64,000 nucleotides of DNA from Variovorax sp. J22G73 (GTDB taxonomy: Bacteria > Pseudomonadota > Gammaproteobacteria > Burkholderiales > Burkholderiaceae_C), in contig NZ_JASZYK010000003.1 in NCBI RefSeq assembly GCF_030317035.1, forward strand, positions 682,001 through 746,000, written 5' to 3'. The notes under the pieces were generated by a model. The model made no database searches and was not told the origin of the DNA. It saw nothing but the letters and a program-made list of their open reading frames with translations. Position 1 is the first letter of the stretch; each line of letters starts with the position of its first letter. Made by a program: the position numbers and the translations under genes. Shown one piece after another: positions 41,847-50,044 of this stretch.

Positions 41847-42926
41847 CTAGCGCACGCTCAGCTTCGTTCGCTCACCGCTCGCGGTGTTGACCAGTTGCAC
41901 GCCGTCCCCGTCTTTCACGGTGTAGTAGCACAGACGGCTCCAGCCGGGGGTATTGAAGGTCGCGCACATGGTGTCGTCTCGCACGTCCCAGTTGCCCCAA
42001 GCGGTCGACTTGGCGTTCCTTGCATAGACGCGGCCGGATGAAAACGTCAACTCGACGGTGCCGAAGGTCGCCGGATCGCGCGGGTGCTTGTATGTCCACG
42101 TCTTGCCGAGCAGCATCGGCGTTTCCAGGCGCAGCCGGGGCAGGCTCGGCATTGGGGGGCGCTTCGGCTCCTGCTGCACCGCCGGGGGCGTGGTCGCCGG
42201 CTTGTCGTAGGCGGCCAAGGCGAGGCGGCCGCGCTCGGGCAGGTCGAAGATCCACTCTGCCGGCCGCGCAAAGTTGAGGTTCTGGGCCGAGCCGGTAACG
42301 CCCGACGTCGTGATGCCCACCAGGCGGCCCTGCTCGTCGAACAGTCCGCCGCCGCTCGACCCGGGAGAGATCGGCGCGGAAATCTGGATGTACTCGACGG
42401 CTCCGCTGCCATTGCGGCGCAGGGCGGAGACCAGGCCGTCGCTCATGGTTTGCTCGAGCGAGCGCGGCGTGCCTATGGTGTAGATCTTCTGTCCCACTTT
42501 CAGCGTGGCAACGGGCGCCACCGTGACCGCGGGGGCCGTGAAATTGGCCGCCTTGATCGAACACAGGTCGCGTTCGGTGTCCGGGTATTCAAGCTGGGCC
42601 TGGAACGTCACGTTCTCGTGCTTCACCAGAATCGCCCCGGCTTTCGCGAGGACGTGGCAGTTCGTGACCAGCCTTCCCGGTCCGACCACCACACCGGTGC
42701 CGGTGCTCAAGGCCTTGCCCTGTGGATCCAGCGTGGTGATCACCCAGACCGAGGGGGAGGCGCGTTGGAACAGCTCCTCCGCCGACATGGCATGGCAGAC
42801 CGCCGGCGTGCTGGCGACGATGCCCAGCCCGAGCGCCACCCAGGTCGCGATCCCGAAGGCACCGTTTTCCGTGCCGCGCGCGCGTGGGTCTGGATGGCTG
42901 TGGGCGTTGAACAAGCGACTGCTCAT
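41847..42926 (-). CDS. Secreted trypsin-like (S1C/Trypsin_2) serine protease
   Basis: A 359 aa protein. The hydrophobic segment WVALGLGIVASTPAVCHA serves as signal or anchor; then comes the protease domain with catalytic His in LVTNCHVL, Asp in ERDLCSIKA, and Ser in PISPGSSGGGLFDEQG. The C-terminal ~100 residues (TWTYKHPRDPATFGTVELTFSSGRVYARN, WGNWDVRDDTMCATFN, LCYYTVKDGDGVQLVN) form a separate beta domain, perhaps lipocalin-like, for binding. Periplasmic or secreted. No PDZ domain, unlike DegP. It diverges from the catalase gene. Confidence 0.85.
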   Translation of the reverse strand: MSSRLFNAHSHPDPRARGTENGAFGIATWVALGLGIVASTPAVCHAMSAEELFQRASPSVWVITTLDPQGKALSTGTGVVVGPGRLVTNCHVLAKAGAILVKHENVTFQAQLEYPDTERDLCSIKAANFTAPAVTVAPVATLKVGQKIYTIGTPRSLEQTMSDGLVSALRRNGSGAVEYIQISAPISPGSSGGGLFDEQGRLVGITTSGVTGSAQNLNFARPAEWIFDLPERGRLALAAYDKPATTPPAVQQEPKRPPMPSLPRLRLETPMLLGKTWTYKHPRDPATFGTVELTFSSGRVYARNAKSTAWGNWDVRDDTMCATFNTPGWSRLCYYTVKDGDGVQLVNTASGERTKLSVR

Positions 42927-43177
42927 GATTTCGACGATGGTCAGCGAAAAGCGCAAAGAGCGCAAAAAAAGCGGCGCCTGCGATGCAGTCAGCCGCGATC
43001 GAAACTAGTTTGCCAATGCTTACCGCCTGCTGACCAGGCGATGGAGATGGGGCGGAAACGGCGATTGCGCAGCCCGGCTGCGTTCAATCCGCGCGACTCT
43101 TCTTCAAGACGCGCCGCCCGCGGCGCGGTACACATCCCTGCAAGCATCCATCCCGAGCCATCGACCGAAGACACCCC

Positions 43178-44620
43178 ATGCCTCCCCCAAGCAGCAGGCC
43201 CCCCACCCTGACCACCGCGGGCGGCGCGCCCGTGGCGGACAGCCAGCACTCCATCACCGCCGGCCCGCGCGGGCCGATCCTGCTGCAGGACTACCAGATG
43301 GCCGAGAAGCTCGCCTACCTGGCGCGCGAGCGCATTCCCGAGCGCGTGCTGCACGCGAAGGGCGCGGCCGCCTTCGGCACGTTGCGCATCACCGGCGACA
43401 TCGCGCGCCACACGCGCGCGCACTGCCTGCAGCCTGGGCGCATCACGCCGGTGCTGGTGCGTTTTTCGGGCCTCACGGGCGAGCGCGGCTGCGCCGATGC
43501 CGAGCGCGACATGCGCGGCTTCGCGCTCAAGGCGTACACGCAGGAGGGCAACTGGGATCTGGTCGGCAGCCACCTGCCGGTGGCCTGCATCCGCGATCCG
43601 CAGAAGTTTCCGGACCTGGTGCGCGCGCTCAAGCGCCACCCGGTGAGCCACCTGCGCTCGCCCACCGCCATCTGGGACTTCTGGTCGCTCTCGCCCGAGA
43701 GCATCCACCAGATCGTGATGCTGTTCTCCGACCGCGGGCTGCCCGCCAGCTACCGCCACATGCACGGCTACGGCGCGCACGCCTTCGGGCTGCTGAACGA
43801 GGCCGGCGAGCGGGCGTGGGTCAAGTTTCATTTCCGCACGCGGCAGGGCATCCGCTGCCTGAGCGACGCGCAGGCGCGCGACACCATCGCCGACGACCGC
43901 GAGAGCGCGCAGCGCGACCTGTTCGAGGCCATCGAGCGCGGCGAGCATCCGCGCTGGTCGCTGCATGTGCAGCTGATGAGCGACGCGCAGGCCGAGGCGC
44001 TGCCGTTCAACCCCTTCGACCCGACCAAGGTCTGGCCGCAGGACATGTTTCCGCTGACCGAGCTGGGCGAGCTCACGCTGGACGCCAACCCCGACAACTA
44101 CTTCGCGCAGGTGGAGCAGGCCACCTTCAACCCGGCGCACCTGGTGCCGGGCCTGTGCATCTCGCCCGACAAGCTCTTGCAGGGCCGGCTGCTGGCCTAT
44201 GCCGACGCCCAGCGCTACCGCGTGGGCACGCACCATGCGGCGCTGCCCGTGAACCGCCCGCAGTCGCCGGTGCACACGTACCACGCCGACGGCGCCATGC
44301 GGCTGAACGTGCCGCCGCGCACCGACGCCTACTACGAGCCCAACTCCTTCGGCGGCCCGCGCCCCGACCGCCGCCACGCGGAGCCCGCGCTGGCGTTGCA
44401 GGGCGACGCCATGCGCTTCGACGACCGCCAGGGGCTGGGCGACTACGCACAAGCCAGCGTGCTGTACCGGCGCATGGACGAGGGCGAGCGCGCGCGCCTA
44501 GCCGCCAACCTCGCCGCGGCGATGGCCGGCGTGCCCGAGGCCATCCAGCGTCGGCAGGTGGCGCATTTCAGGCTGGTGGACGAGGCGCTGGGTGCGGGCG
44601 TGGAAGCTGCGCTGGCGTAG
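43178..44620 (+). CDS. Catalase-family heme protein with altered distal site
   Basis: A 480 aa member of the monofunctional heme catalases. The distal His is in PERVLHAKGAAAFG (His59); the proximal Arg/Tyr is in GRLLAYADAQRYRVG (Arg337, Tyr341); PVNRP and YHADGAMR follow. The distal Asn motif, normally VGNNTPVFFIRD, reads VGSHLPVACIRD: Ser131-His132 replace the two Asn, and the Phe pair is Ala-Cys. That Asn orients peroxide, so dismutation may be weakened or the reaction may be peroxidatic. No signal peptide. ATG 43178. Confidence 0.88.
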   Translation: MPPPSSRPPTLTTAGGAPVADSQHSITAGPRGPILLQDYQMAEKLAYLARERIPERVLHAKGAAAFGTLRITGDIARHTRAHCLQPGRITPVLVRFSGLTGERGCADAERDMRGFALKAYTQEGNWDLVGSHLPVACIRDPQKFPDLVRALKRHPVSHLRSPTAIWDFWSLSPESIHQIVMLFSDRGLPASYRHMHGYGAHAFGLLNEAGERAWVKFHFRTRQGIRCLSDAQARDTIADDRESAQRDLFEAIERGEHPRWSLHVQLMSDAQAEALPFNPFDPTKVWPQDMFPLTELGELTLDANPDNYFAQVEQATFNPAHLVPGLCISPDKLLQGRLLAYADAQRYRVGTHHAALPVNRPQSPVHTYHADGAMRLNVPPRTDAYYEPNSFGGPRPDRRHAEPALALQGDAMRFDDRQGLGDYAQASVLYRRMDEGERARLAANLAAAMAGVPEAIQRRQVAHFRLVDEALGAGVEAALA

Positions 44621-44812
44621 ACCGTCCCCGTGGGTCCAAGGCGCCGATCCATACGCCAAAGCTACCCAAATGGCCCCCTGAAAATGTATTGGCGGATATG
44701 CATGGCCACTCCTAGCATCGGCCGGACACAGCGCCTGCGACGCCGACCCTGCCCGTGATTTGACGGCGTGGGCGCGCGCGCAAGGCGCACCACCGAAGGA
44801 GACAAGAAAACC

Positions 44813-46105
44813 ATGTCATCGCTCCCCCTGCGCGGGGCGGCCCGTCCGCTCCCCGGCGGCTCGCGCACGTCGCGCGCCAGCCGCTTCGCCGTTGTCGTCT
44901 GCTTCCTGGTCGCGCTGATCGACGGGTACGACACGCTCATGCTCTCCTTCGTCGCGCCGCTGGTGTCCAGGGAATGGGGCATGCCGCCGGGCGCTTTCGG
45001 GAAGGTGTTCGCCATGAGCTTCGCGGGCGCGGTGGTGGGGGCCGTGGCCGTGGGCGCGGCGGCCGACCGCTTCGGGCGGCGCAGGCTGCTGCTGGGCTCC
45101 ATCGCGGTGGCGGGCGGCTTCATTTTGCTGAGCGCCGGCGCCAACTCGCCGGAGCAGCTCATGGCGTGGCGCTTTCTGTCGGGCATCGGGCTGGGCGGGG
45201 CCATTCCCACCATCTCGGCGCTCGCGGCCGAGCATGCGCATCCCGAACGGCGCAGCGCCACCGTGTCGCGCATGTTCCTGGGCTTTCCCATCGGCGCGGT
45301 GGCTGGCGGCGCAATCACCGCCGCGTTGATGCAGCAGGTGGGCTGGCGCGGCATCTTCGTGGGCGGCGGCACGCTCGCGCTGGCGTTGCTGCCGCTGGTG
45401 TTCGCGATGTCCGAGCCGAAGCATGAACCAGCGAATGACCCGGCACGCGGCAGCGCCTCGCCGTCACCCGTCAGGCATCCATTGGCCGAGGTGGTCGCCG
45501 ATGGCCGGGCCATGGGCACCGCGATGATCGCGACCGCCGCATTCATGATCCTGCTGGTCAGCTACTTCCTGCTGAGCTGGACGCCCAGCGTGCTCGCCAT
45601 GAACGGCATGAGCCCGCAACGCTCGGCGCTGGCCGGGGTGATGCTGAACGTGGGCGGCGTGGCCGGGGCCTTCGCCATGTCCTTCGTGGTGGCGCGGCGC
45701 AGCCCCTTCGGCCCGGTGGCCATCTGCCTGGCGCTGGGGGCGCTGCTGGTGCCGCTGTTCGGCCTGCATGTCGTCGACAGCGTGGTCGGCAGGGAGATGG
45801 GCGGCGAGCTTGTCGCCTTTTGCCTGGTGTTCGCCATCGGGCTGCTGGTCATCGGCGGGCAGATGAACATTCCGGCGCTGTGCGTGCACTACTACCCGGC
45901 CAGCGTGCGCGCCACCGGCGTCGGCCTGTCGATGTCCATCGGCCGCGTCGGCTCCATCGTCGGGCCGCTGGTGGGCGGGATGCTGATGAGCGCGCAGCTC
46001 TCGTGGAGCCGGCTGTTCATGCTGGCGGCCATTCCGGCGCTGGTCGCGGCGGCGGCGCTGGGGTGGGTGGCGCGCAGCCGGCCCGCGGACCGGTCCGGCG
46101 GTTGA
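44813..46105 (+). CDS. MFS transporter, aromatic acid:H+ symporter (AAHS) type
   Basis: A 430 aa twelve-helix transporter. The AAHS helix-1 motif LIDGYDTLMLSFVAPLV, loop 2-3 GAAADRFGRRRLLLGS and AMNGMSPQRSALAGVMLNVGGVAGA place it with PcaK/BenK-like importers. It likely brings in an aromatic or related carboxylate for the enzymes encoded from 47159. ATG 44813 follows GAAGGAG by 9 nt. Converges on the LysR gene. Confidence 0.9.
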   Translation: MSSLPLRGAARPLPGGSRTSRASRFAVVVCFLVALIDGYDTLMLSFVAPLVSREWGMPPGAFGKVFAMSFAGAVVGAVAVGAAADRFGRRRLLLGSIAVAGGFILLSAGANSPEQLMAWRFLSGIGLGGAIPTISALAAEHAHPERRSATVSRMFLGFPIGAVAGGAITAALMQQVGWRGIFVGGGTLALALLPLVFAMSEPKHEPANDPARGSASPSPVRHPLAEVVADGRAMGTAMIATAAFMILLVSYFLLSWTPSVLAMNGMSPQRSALAGVMLNVGGVAGAFAMSFVVARRSPFGPVAICLALGALLVPLFGLHVVDSVVGREMGGELVAFCLVFAIGLLVIGGQMNIPALCVHYYPASVRATGVGLSMSIGRVGSIVGPLVGGMLMSAQLSWSRLFMLAAIPALVAAAALGWVARSRPADRSGG

Positions 46106-46142
46106 ACCTTCGAGCGGGCTGGCGAGCTGGCGGACTGGTCGG

Positions 46143-47036
46143 CTAGCGGTTGCGGCTCGCGCGCAGCAGCCGCAGCAGGCTGTCCAGGTGTGGGTTGGCG
46201 TCGGCGTCGCGGTAGCCCAGGTACAGGCTGGACACGGCGTCCTTGTCGAGGATGCGGCTGTACAGCACCCCTTCGAGCTGGATGCACTGCGTGTCGTTCG
46301 GCACGATGGCCACGCCGAAGCCCGCGGCCACCAGGCCGATCATGGTCGAGGCCTCGCGCGTCTCGTGCATCACCGCCGGGCGAAAGCCCGCCTTGGCGCA
46401 CAGCTCCTGCACCTTCCAGTACAGGCCGATGCCGGCGTCGCGCGGGTAGACGATGAGCGGCACGTCCTGCAGCTCCTTGATGTGGATGCCCTTGCCGCGC
46501 GTGAGCACGTGCTGCTGCGGCATGGCCGCCACCAGCGGCGCCGAGTACCACTCCTCGATGGTCACCCCCACCGGAATGCCCACGTTGGGCTTGCGCAGCA
46601 CGCCCAGGTCGAGCGCGCGGGCGTTGATGGCGTCGAGCTGGTGCATCGAGGCCATTTCCTGCAGCCGCAGCTCCACCGCCGGAAAGCTCGCGCGGTAGTC
46701 GCGAATGGCCGCGGGCAGCGCCGCCGTGAGCATCGACGACGCGGTGAAGCCCAGGTTGAGCTTGCCGATCTCGCCGACGGCGGCGCTGTGCACTTCGTCT
46801 TTCGCGCTCTGCACCGACGCGAGGATGGTGCGCGCCCGGTCCAGGAAGTGGCGCCCCGCCTGCGTGAGGTACACGCGGCGCTTGTCGCGCTCGAACAGCT
46901 GCACGCCCAGCTCTTCTTCGAGCGCGCGGATCTGCGTGCTCAGCGGCGGCTGCGCCATGTACAGGCGCTCGGCGGCGCGGGTGAAGTTGAGCTCTTCGGC
47001 CACGGCGACGAAGTAGCGAAGGTGTCGAAGTTCCAC
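46143..47036 (-). CDS. LysR-type transcriptional regulator
   Basis: A 297 aa LysR protein of the CatM/BenM style: ELRHLRYFVAVAEELNFTRAAERLYMAQPPLS HTH region (MAQPPLSTQIRALEEELGVQLFER) and a co-inducer domain with MIGLVAAGFGVAIVP. GTG 47036 lies 5 nt after an AGGAG. It diverges from the aldolase operon at 47159, which it presumably controls; family members of this style usually bind muconate-like or benzoate-like acids. Confidence 0.93.
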   Translation of the reverse strand: MELRHLRYFVAVAEELNFTRAAERLYMAQPPLSTQIRALEEELGVQLFERDKRRVYLTQAGRHFLDRARTILASVQSAKDEVHSAAVGEIGKLNLGFTASSMLTAALPAAIRDYRASFPAVELRLQEMASMHQLDAINARALDLGVLRKPNVGIPVGVTIEEWYSAPLVAAMPQQHVLTRGKGIHIKELQDVPLIVYPRDAGIGLYWKVQELCAKAGFRPAVMHETREASTMIGLVAAGFGVAIVPNDTQCIQLEGVLYSRILDKDAVSSLYLGYRDADANPHLDSLLRLLRASRNR

Positions 47037-47062
47037 GATATCTCCTGCGTATCGAAAGCCAT

Positions 47063-47085
47063 CCGAATTCGGTATTTCCCGGTAT
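47063..47085. promoter_or_regulatory. CCGAATTCGG palindrome and TCGGTATTTCC element in the LysR/aldolase gap
   Basis: A perfect 10 bp palindrome (47063-47072) runs into TCGGTATTTCCCGGTAT. On the minus strand this gives two ATACCG direct repeats and the word GGAAATACCGA (47069-47079), which recurs in the Bug/AraC divergent gap at 53538. Candidate LysR or shared regulator site. Confidence 0.5.
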
Positions 47086-47158
47086 GAAGACCATTCTCTA
47101 GCATCAACCCGCAACCGCACAACCACGCATTCGCAACGCATCTGAAGGAACACTCCGC

Positions 47159-47989
47159 ATGGCCCCAGACACGGCTTCGGCACCCGCCGACGCATCGACC
47201 AACCTCGTCGTGAGCCGCCTGCGGCAGCGCCTGCCGGTGGCGGCGCTGGGCATCCGCTGCTCGCGCACGCCCGAGATCGCACGCATCGCCAAGGCCAGCG
47301 GCCACCACGCCATCTGGGTGGACCTGGAGCACAGCGGCATCGGCATCGATGCGGCGGCGCAGATCTGCGCGGCGGCGCTCGACATCGGGCTGATGCCCTT
47401 CGTGCGCGTGCCCGAGCGCGAGTACGGCGTGATCGGCCGGCTGCTCGACGGCGGCGCGGCGGGCATCATCGCGCCGCGCATCGAGACCGTGGCGCAGGCC
47501 GAAGACCTGGTGGCGGCCTGCCGCTTTCCGCCGCTGGGCCACCGCTCGGCCATCGGCGCGCTGCCGCACCTGGGCTACCGCAAGCTGCCCGCGGCCGAGT
47601 TCAACGCGGCCATGAACCGCGCCACCGCCGTGAAGGTGCTCATCGAAAGCCCGCTGGGCATCGCCAACATCGACGGCATTGCCGCCGTGCCGGGCATCGA
47701 CATCGTGGGCATCGGCACCAACGACCTGAGCGCGGAGCTGGGCGTGCCCGGCGACTTTCGCCACCCGCGGGTGCGCGAGGCGCACGAGGCCGCGCTGGCC
47801 GCCTGCCTGCGCGCGGGCAAGCCGCTGGCCATCGGCGGCATCGCCGACGCGGCCTATTCCGCCGAGCTGGTGCGCCGCGGCGCGGCCCCTTTCCTCATGA
47901 CCGGCATCGACACCGATCTCCTGCTGGCCGCCGCGCACGAGCGCGTGCGGCTGGCGCTCGCCTCCATCGAAACTTCCGACTCGCCATGA
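47159..47989 (+). CDS. HpcH/HpaI-family aldolase/lyase
   Basis: A 276 aa class II aldolase-family protein. IRCSRTPEIARIAKASGHHAIWVDLEHSG carries the active His (WVDLEHS), VLIESPLGIANIDGIAAVPG the metal Glu, and IGTNDLSAELG the metal Asp. It is more distant from HpaI than the copy at 458 and lies nearer to the 2-dehydro-3-deoxy-acid aldolase/citrate lyase beta group. First gene of the EAR operon, followed by the amidohydrolase with ATGA coupling. Substrate unknown. Confidence 0.88.
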   Translation: MAPDTASAPADASTNLVVSRLRQRLPVAALGIRCSRTPEIARIAKASGHHAIWVDLEHSGIGIDAAAQICAAALDIGLMPFVRVPEREYGVIGRLLDGGAAGIIAPRIETVAQAEDLVAACRFPPLGHRSAIGALPHLGYRKLPAAEFNAAMNRATAVKVLIESPLGIANIDGIAAVPGIDIVGIGTNDLSAELGVPGDFRHPRVREAHEAALAACLRAGKPLAIGGIADAAYSAELVRRGAAPFLMTGIDTDLLLAAAHERVRLALASIETSDSP

Positions 47990-48882
47990 CCTCTGCAGAC
48001 ATCCTCACCTCCAAGCCCATGCGCGCCGCCGACACGCTCGCGCGGCCGTCGTTCGACGTGCCCGCCGGCGCCTGCGACGCGCACGTGCACGTGTTCGAGA
48101 GCGAAGCGCGCTACCCGCACGTGGCGCACCCGCACTACACGCTGCCCGACGGCCCCCTCGCCAAGCTGGACGCCATGTGCGCGTCGCTGGGCCTGGCGCG
48201 CTACGTGATCGTGCAGCCCAGCTTCTACGGCACCGACAACCGCTGCATGCTCGACGCGCTGGACGTCGCCGGCGAGCGCGCGCGCGGCGTGGCCATGGTG
48301 GCCGACGACATCGCGCAGACCGCGCTGCAGGACATGCACCTGCGCGGCGTGCGCGCGCTGCGGCTCGACCTGTTCCTGCGCTCGTCGCTGCCGACCGCCG
48401 AGCTGGTGCGGTACATACAGCGCAGCGTGCGCCAGACCCAGGCGCTGGGCTGGCACCTGCAGTTCTATACGCCGGGCTGGGTGGTGCGCGACCTCATTCC
48501 GTACCTGGGCGATATCGATGCCGACTTCGTCATCGACCACATGGGCTACATGCTGGAAAGCGACGGCCTCACGCGGCAGGACTTCGACCGCCTGCTGCGC
48601 GTGCTGGCCGACGGGCGCGGCTGGATGAAGCTTTCGGGCCCCTACCGCGTGGCGAAGGACGGCAACTACGACAAGCTGCGCCCGCTGGCGCACGCCATCG
48701 TCGACGCGCTCCCCGAGCGCACCATCTGGGGCAGCGACTGGCCGCACATTCCGGAAGGCGGGCGCGACACCGGCGAGCTGCTGAACCTGCTCGCCAGTTG
48801 GGTGCCCGGTGCGCACGCGCGCAGGCGCATCCTGGTGGACAACCCGGCGCGGCTGTTCGGCTTCGGGCCGCTTTCGCAGTAA
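47986..48882 (+). CDS. Amidohydrolase, LigI-like TIM-barrel hydrolase
   Basis: A 298 aa Amidohydro_2 protein: CDAHVHVFESEARYP with a complete HxH, YVIVQPSFYGTDNRCMLDAL, LRGVRALRLDLF, FVIDHMGYM, WMKLSGPYRV, RTIWGSDWPHIP and ILVDNPARLFGF. It is a paralogue in type of the protein at 2996 but keeps the first metal His, so it may be metal-dependent where the other is not. Probably hydrolyses a lactone or an acyl chain. Coupled by ATGA to the aldolase. Confidence 0.88.
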   Translation: MTSADILTSKPMRAADTLARPSFDVPAGACDAHVHVFESEARYPHVAHPHYTLPDGPLAKLDAMCASLGLARYVIVQPSFYGTDNRCMLDALDVAGERARGVAMVADDIAQTALQDMHLRGVRALRLDLFLRSSLPTAELVRYIQRSVRQTQALGWHLQFYTPGWVVRDLIPYLGDIDADFVIDHMGYMLESDGLTRQDFDRLLRVLADGRGWMKLSGPYRVAKDGNYDKLRPLAHAIVDALPERTIWGSDWPHIPEGGRDTGELLNLLASWVPGAHARRRILVDNPARLFGFGPLSQ

Positions 48883-48913
48883 GGTGCGCATGCCGACCCC
48901 AGGGAGCCCCACC

Positions 48914-50044
48914 ATGCACAGCATCCAGGACCTCGACACCTCCGGCGCACGCGCCGTGGAGACCTTCGTTCACGACGGCACGCGCTACCTCGTGGTACCG
49001 CAACTGGCGCTCGACGTGCCGGGCCAGCCCGCGATGATCACCGTGGGCGACAGCAGCAACGTCGACGCGCTCGTCTACCGCTGGCAGGGCGGCGCCTTCG
49101 AGGCGCACGCGCGGCTGCCGGTGCCGGGCGGGGAAGACGCCGAGTTCTTCCGCATCGGCGAGCGCGCCTTCCTGGCGACCGCCAGCCTCAAGTCGGGCAC
49201 CGGGCCCTACGAGCTGAATGTCGACTCGGTCATCTTCGAACTGAAGGACGGCGCCTTCACCGAGCTGCAGCGCGTGCCGACTTTTGCAGCCAAGCAGTGG
49301 ACGCACTTCGCCATCGGCGAGCGGCACTTTCTTGCGCTGGCGCAGGGCGTGGCCATGGAAGGCAACGTGCCGCGGCATCCGTCGAAATCGGCCCTGTACG
49401 AATGGAACGGCGAGCGCTTCGTGGAGTTCCAGGTCATCGAGTCGGTGTGGGGCTACAACTTTGCGTTCTTCGAGATCGGGGAGCAGCGCTTCCTGGCCTA
49501 CGCGGACCATGTGGCGCCCTCGCGCGTGATGCTCTGGAGCGGCACGCGCTTCGAGGACTTCCAGTCGCTCGAGGGCAAGACCGGCCGCGCCTTCCAGTTC
49601 TTCGAGCACGGCGGCGAAGCGTGGCTGGCCTTTGCCTGCCTGCATGACGACACGGTGCTGCTGCGCTGGAGCGGCAAGGGCTGCGGCTTCGTTGCGCACC
49701 AGACGCTGAGCGGCCCCGGTGGGCGCGAGTTCATCTGGCGCGAAGACGCGCAGGGCGGCGAGCTGGTGCAGGTCAACTTCCTGCTGGGCAGCCGCGAGGC
49801 ACCCATCACCTCGATGACCTCGGTGGGCTACCGCTTCGTCGACGGCCGGCTGGCGGTGCGGCGCGAGTTTCCGACGCTCGGCGGCACCGATGCCTGCGCC
49901 TTCGAGGAAGACGGCCAGGCCTACCTGGTGGTCGCCAACAGCCTGGGCGCGGACATTCGCTTTCGCACGCCGAGCAAGGTGTACCGGCTGGGGGAGGCGC
50001 AAACGCAGGCGCAAACGCAGGCACAGCCGGGAGACGCCCGATGA
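48914..50044 (+). CDS. EAR/EPTP-repeat beta-propeller protein
   Basis: A 376 aa protein made of about seven ~48 aa repeats with the pattern (F.I.G..FLA.A) ... (S.LY.W.G..F..FQ.I). Examples are THFAIGERHFLALAQ, SALYEWNGERFVEFQVI, AFFEIGEQRFLAYADH and RVMLWSGTRFEDFQSL. This is the EAR (epilepsy-associated, EPTP) repeat that forms a seven-bladed propeller in animal LGI proteins; bacterial copies have no assigned function to my knowledge. No signal peptide is visible, so it seems cytoplasmic. ATG 48914 with AGGGAG 8 nt upstream is preferred over ATG 48890. The tail has QTQAQTQAQ. Between the amidohydrolase and the 395 aa protein (ATGA overlap). Confidence 0.82.
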   Translation: MHSIQDLDTSGARAVETFVHDGTRYLVVPQLALDVPGQPAMITVGDSSNVDALVYRWQGGAFEAHARLPVPGGEDAEFFRIGERAFLATASLKSGTGPYELNVDSVIFELKDGAFTELQRVPTFAAKQWTHFAIGERHFLALAQGVAMEGNVPRHPSKSALYEWNGERFVEFQVIESVWGYNFAFFEIGEQRFLAYADHVAPSRVMLWSGTRFEDFQSLEGKTGRAFQFFEHGGEAWLAFACLHDDTVLLRWSGKGCGFVAHQTLSGPGGREFIWREDAQGGELVQVNFLLGSREAPITSMTSVGYRFVDGRLAVRREFPTLGGTDACAFEEDGQAYLVVANSLGADIRFRTPSKVYRLGEAQTQAQTQAQPGDAR

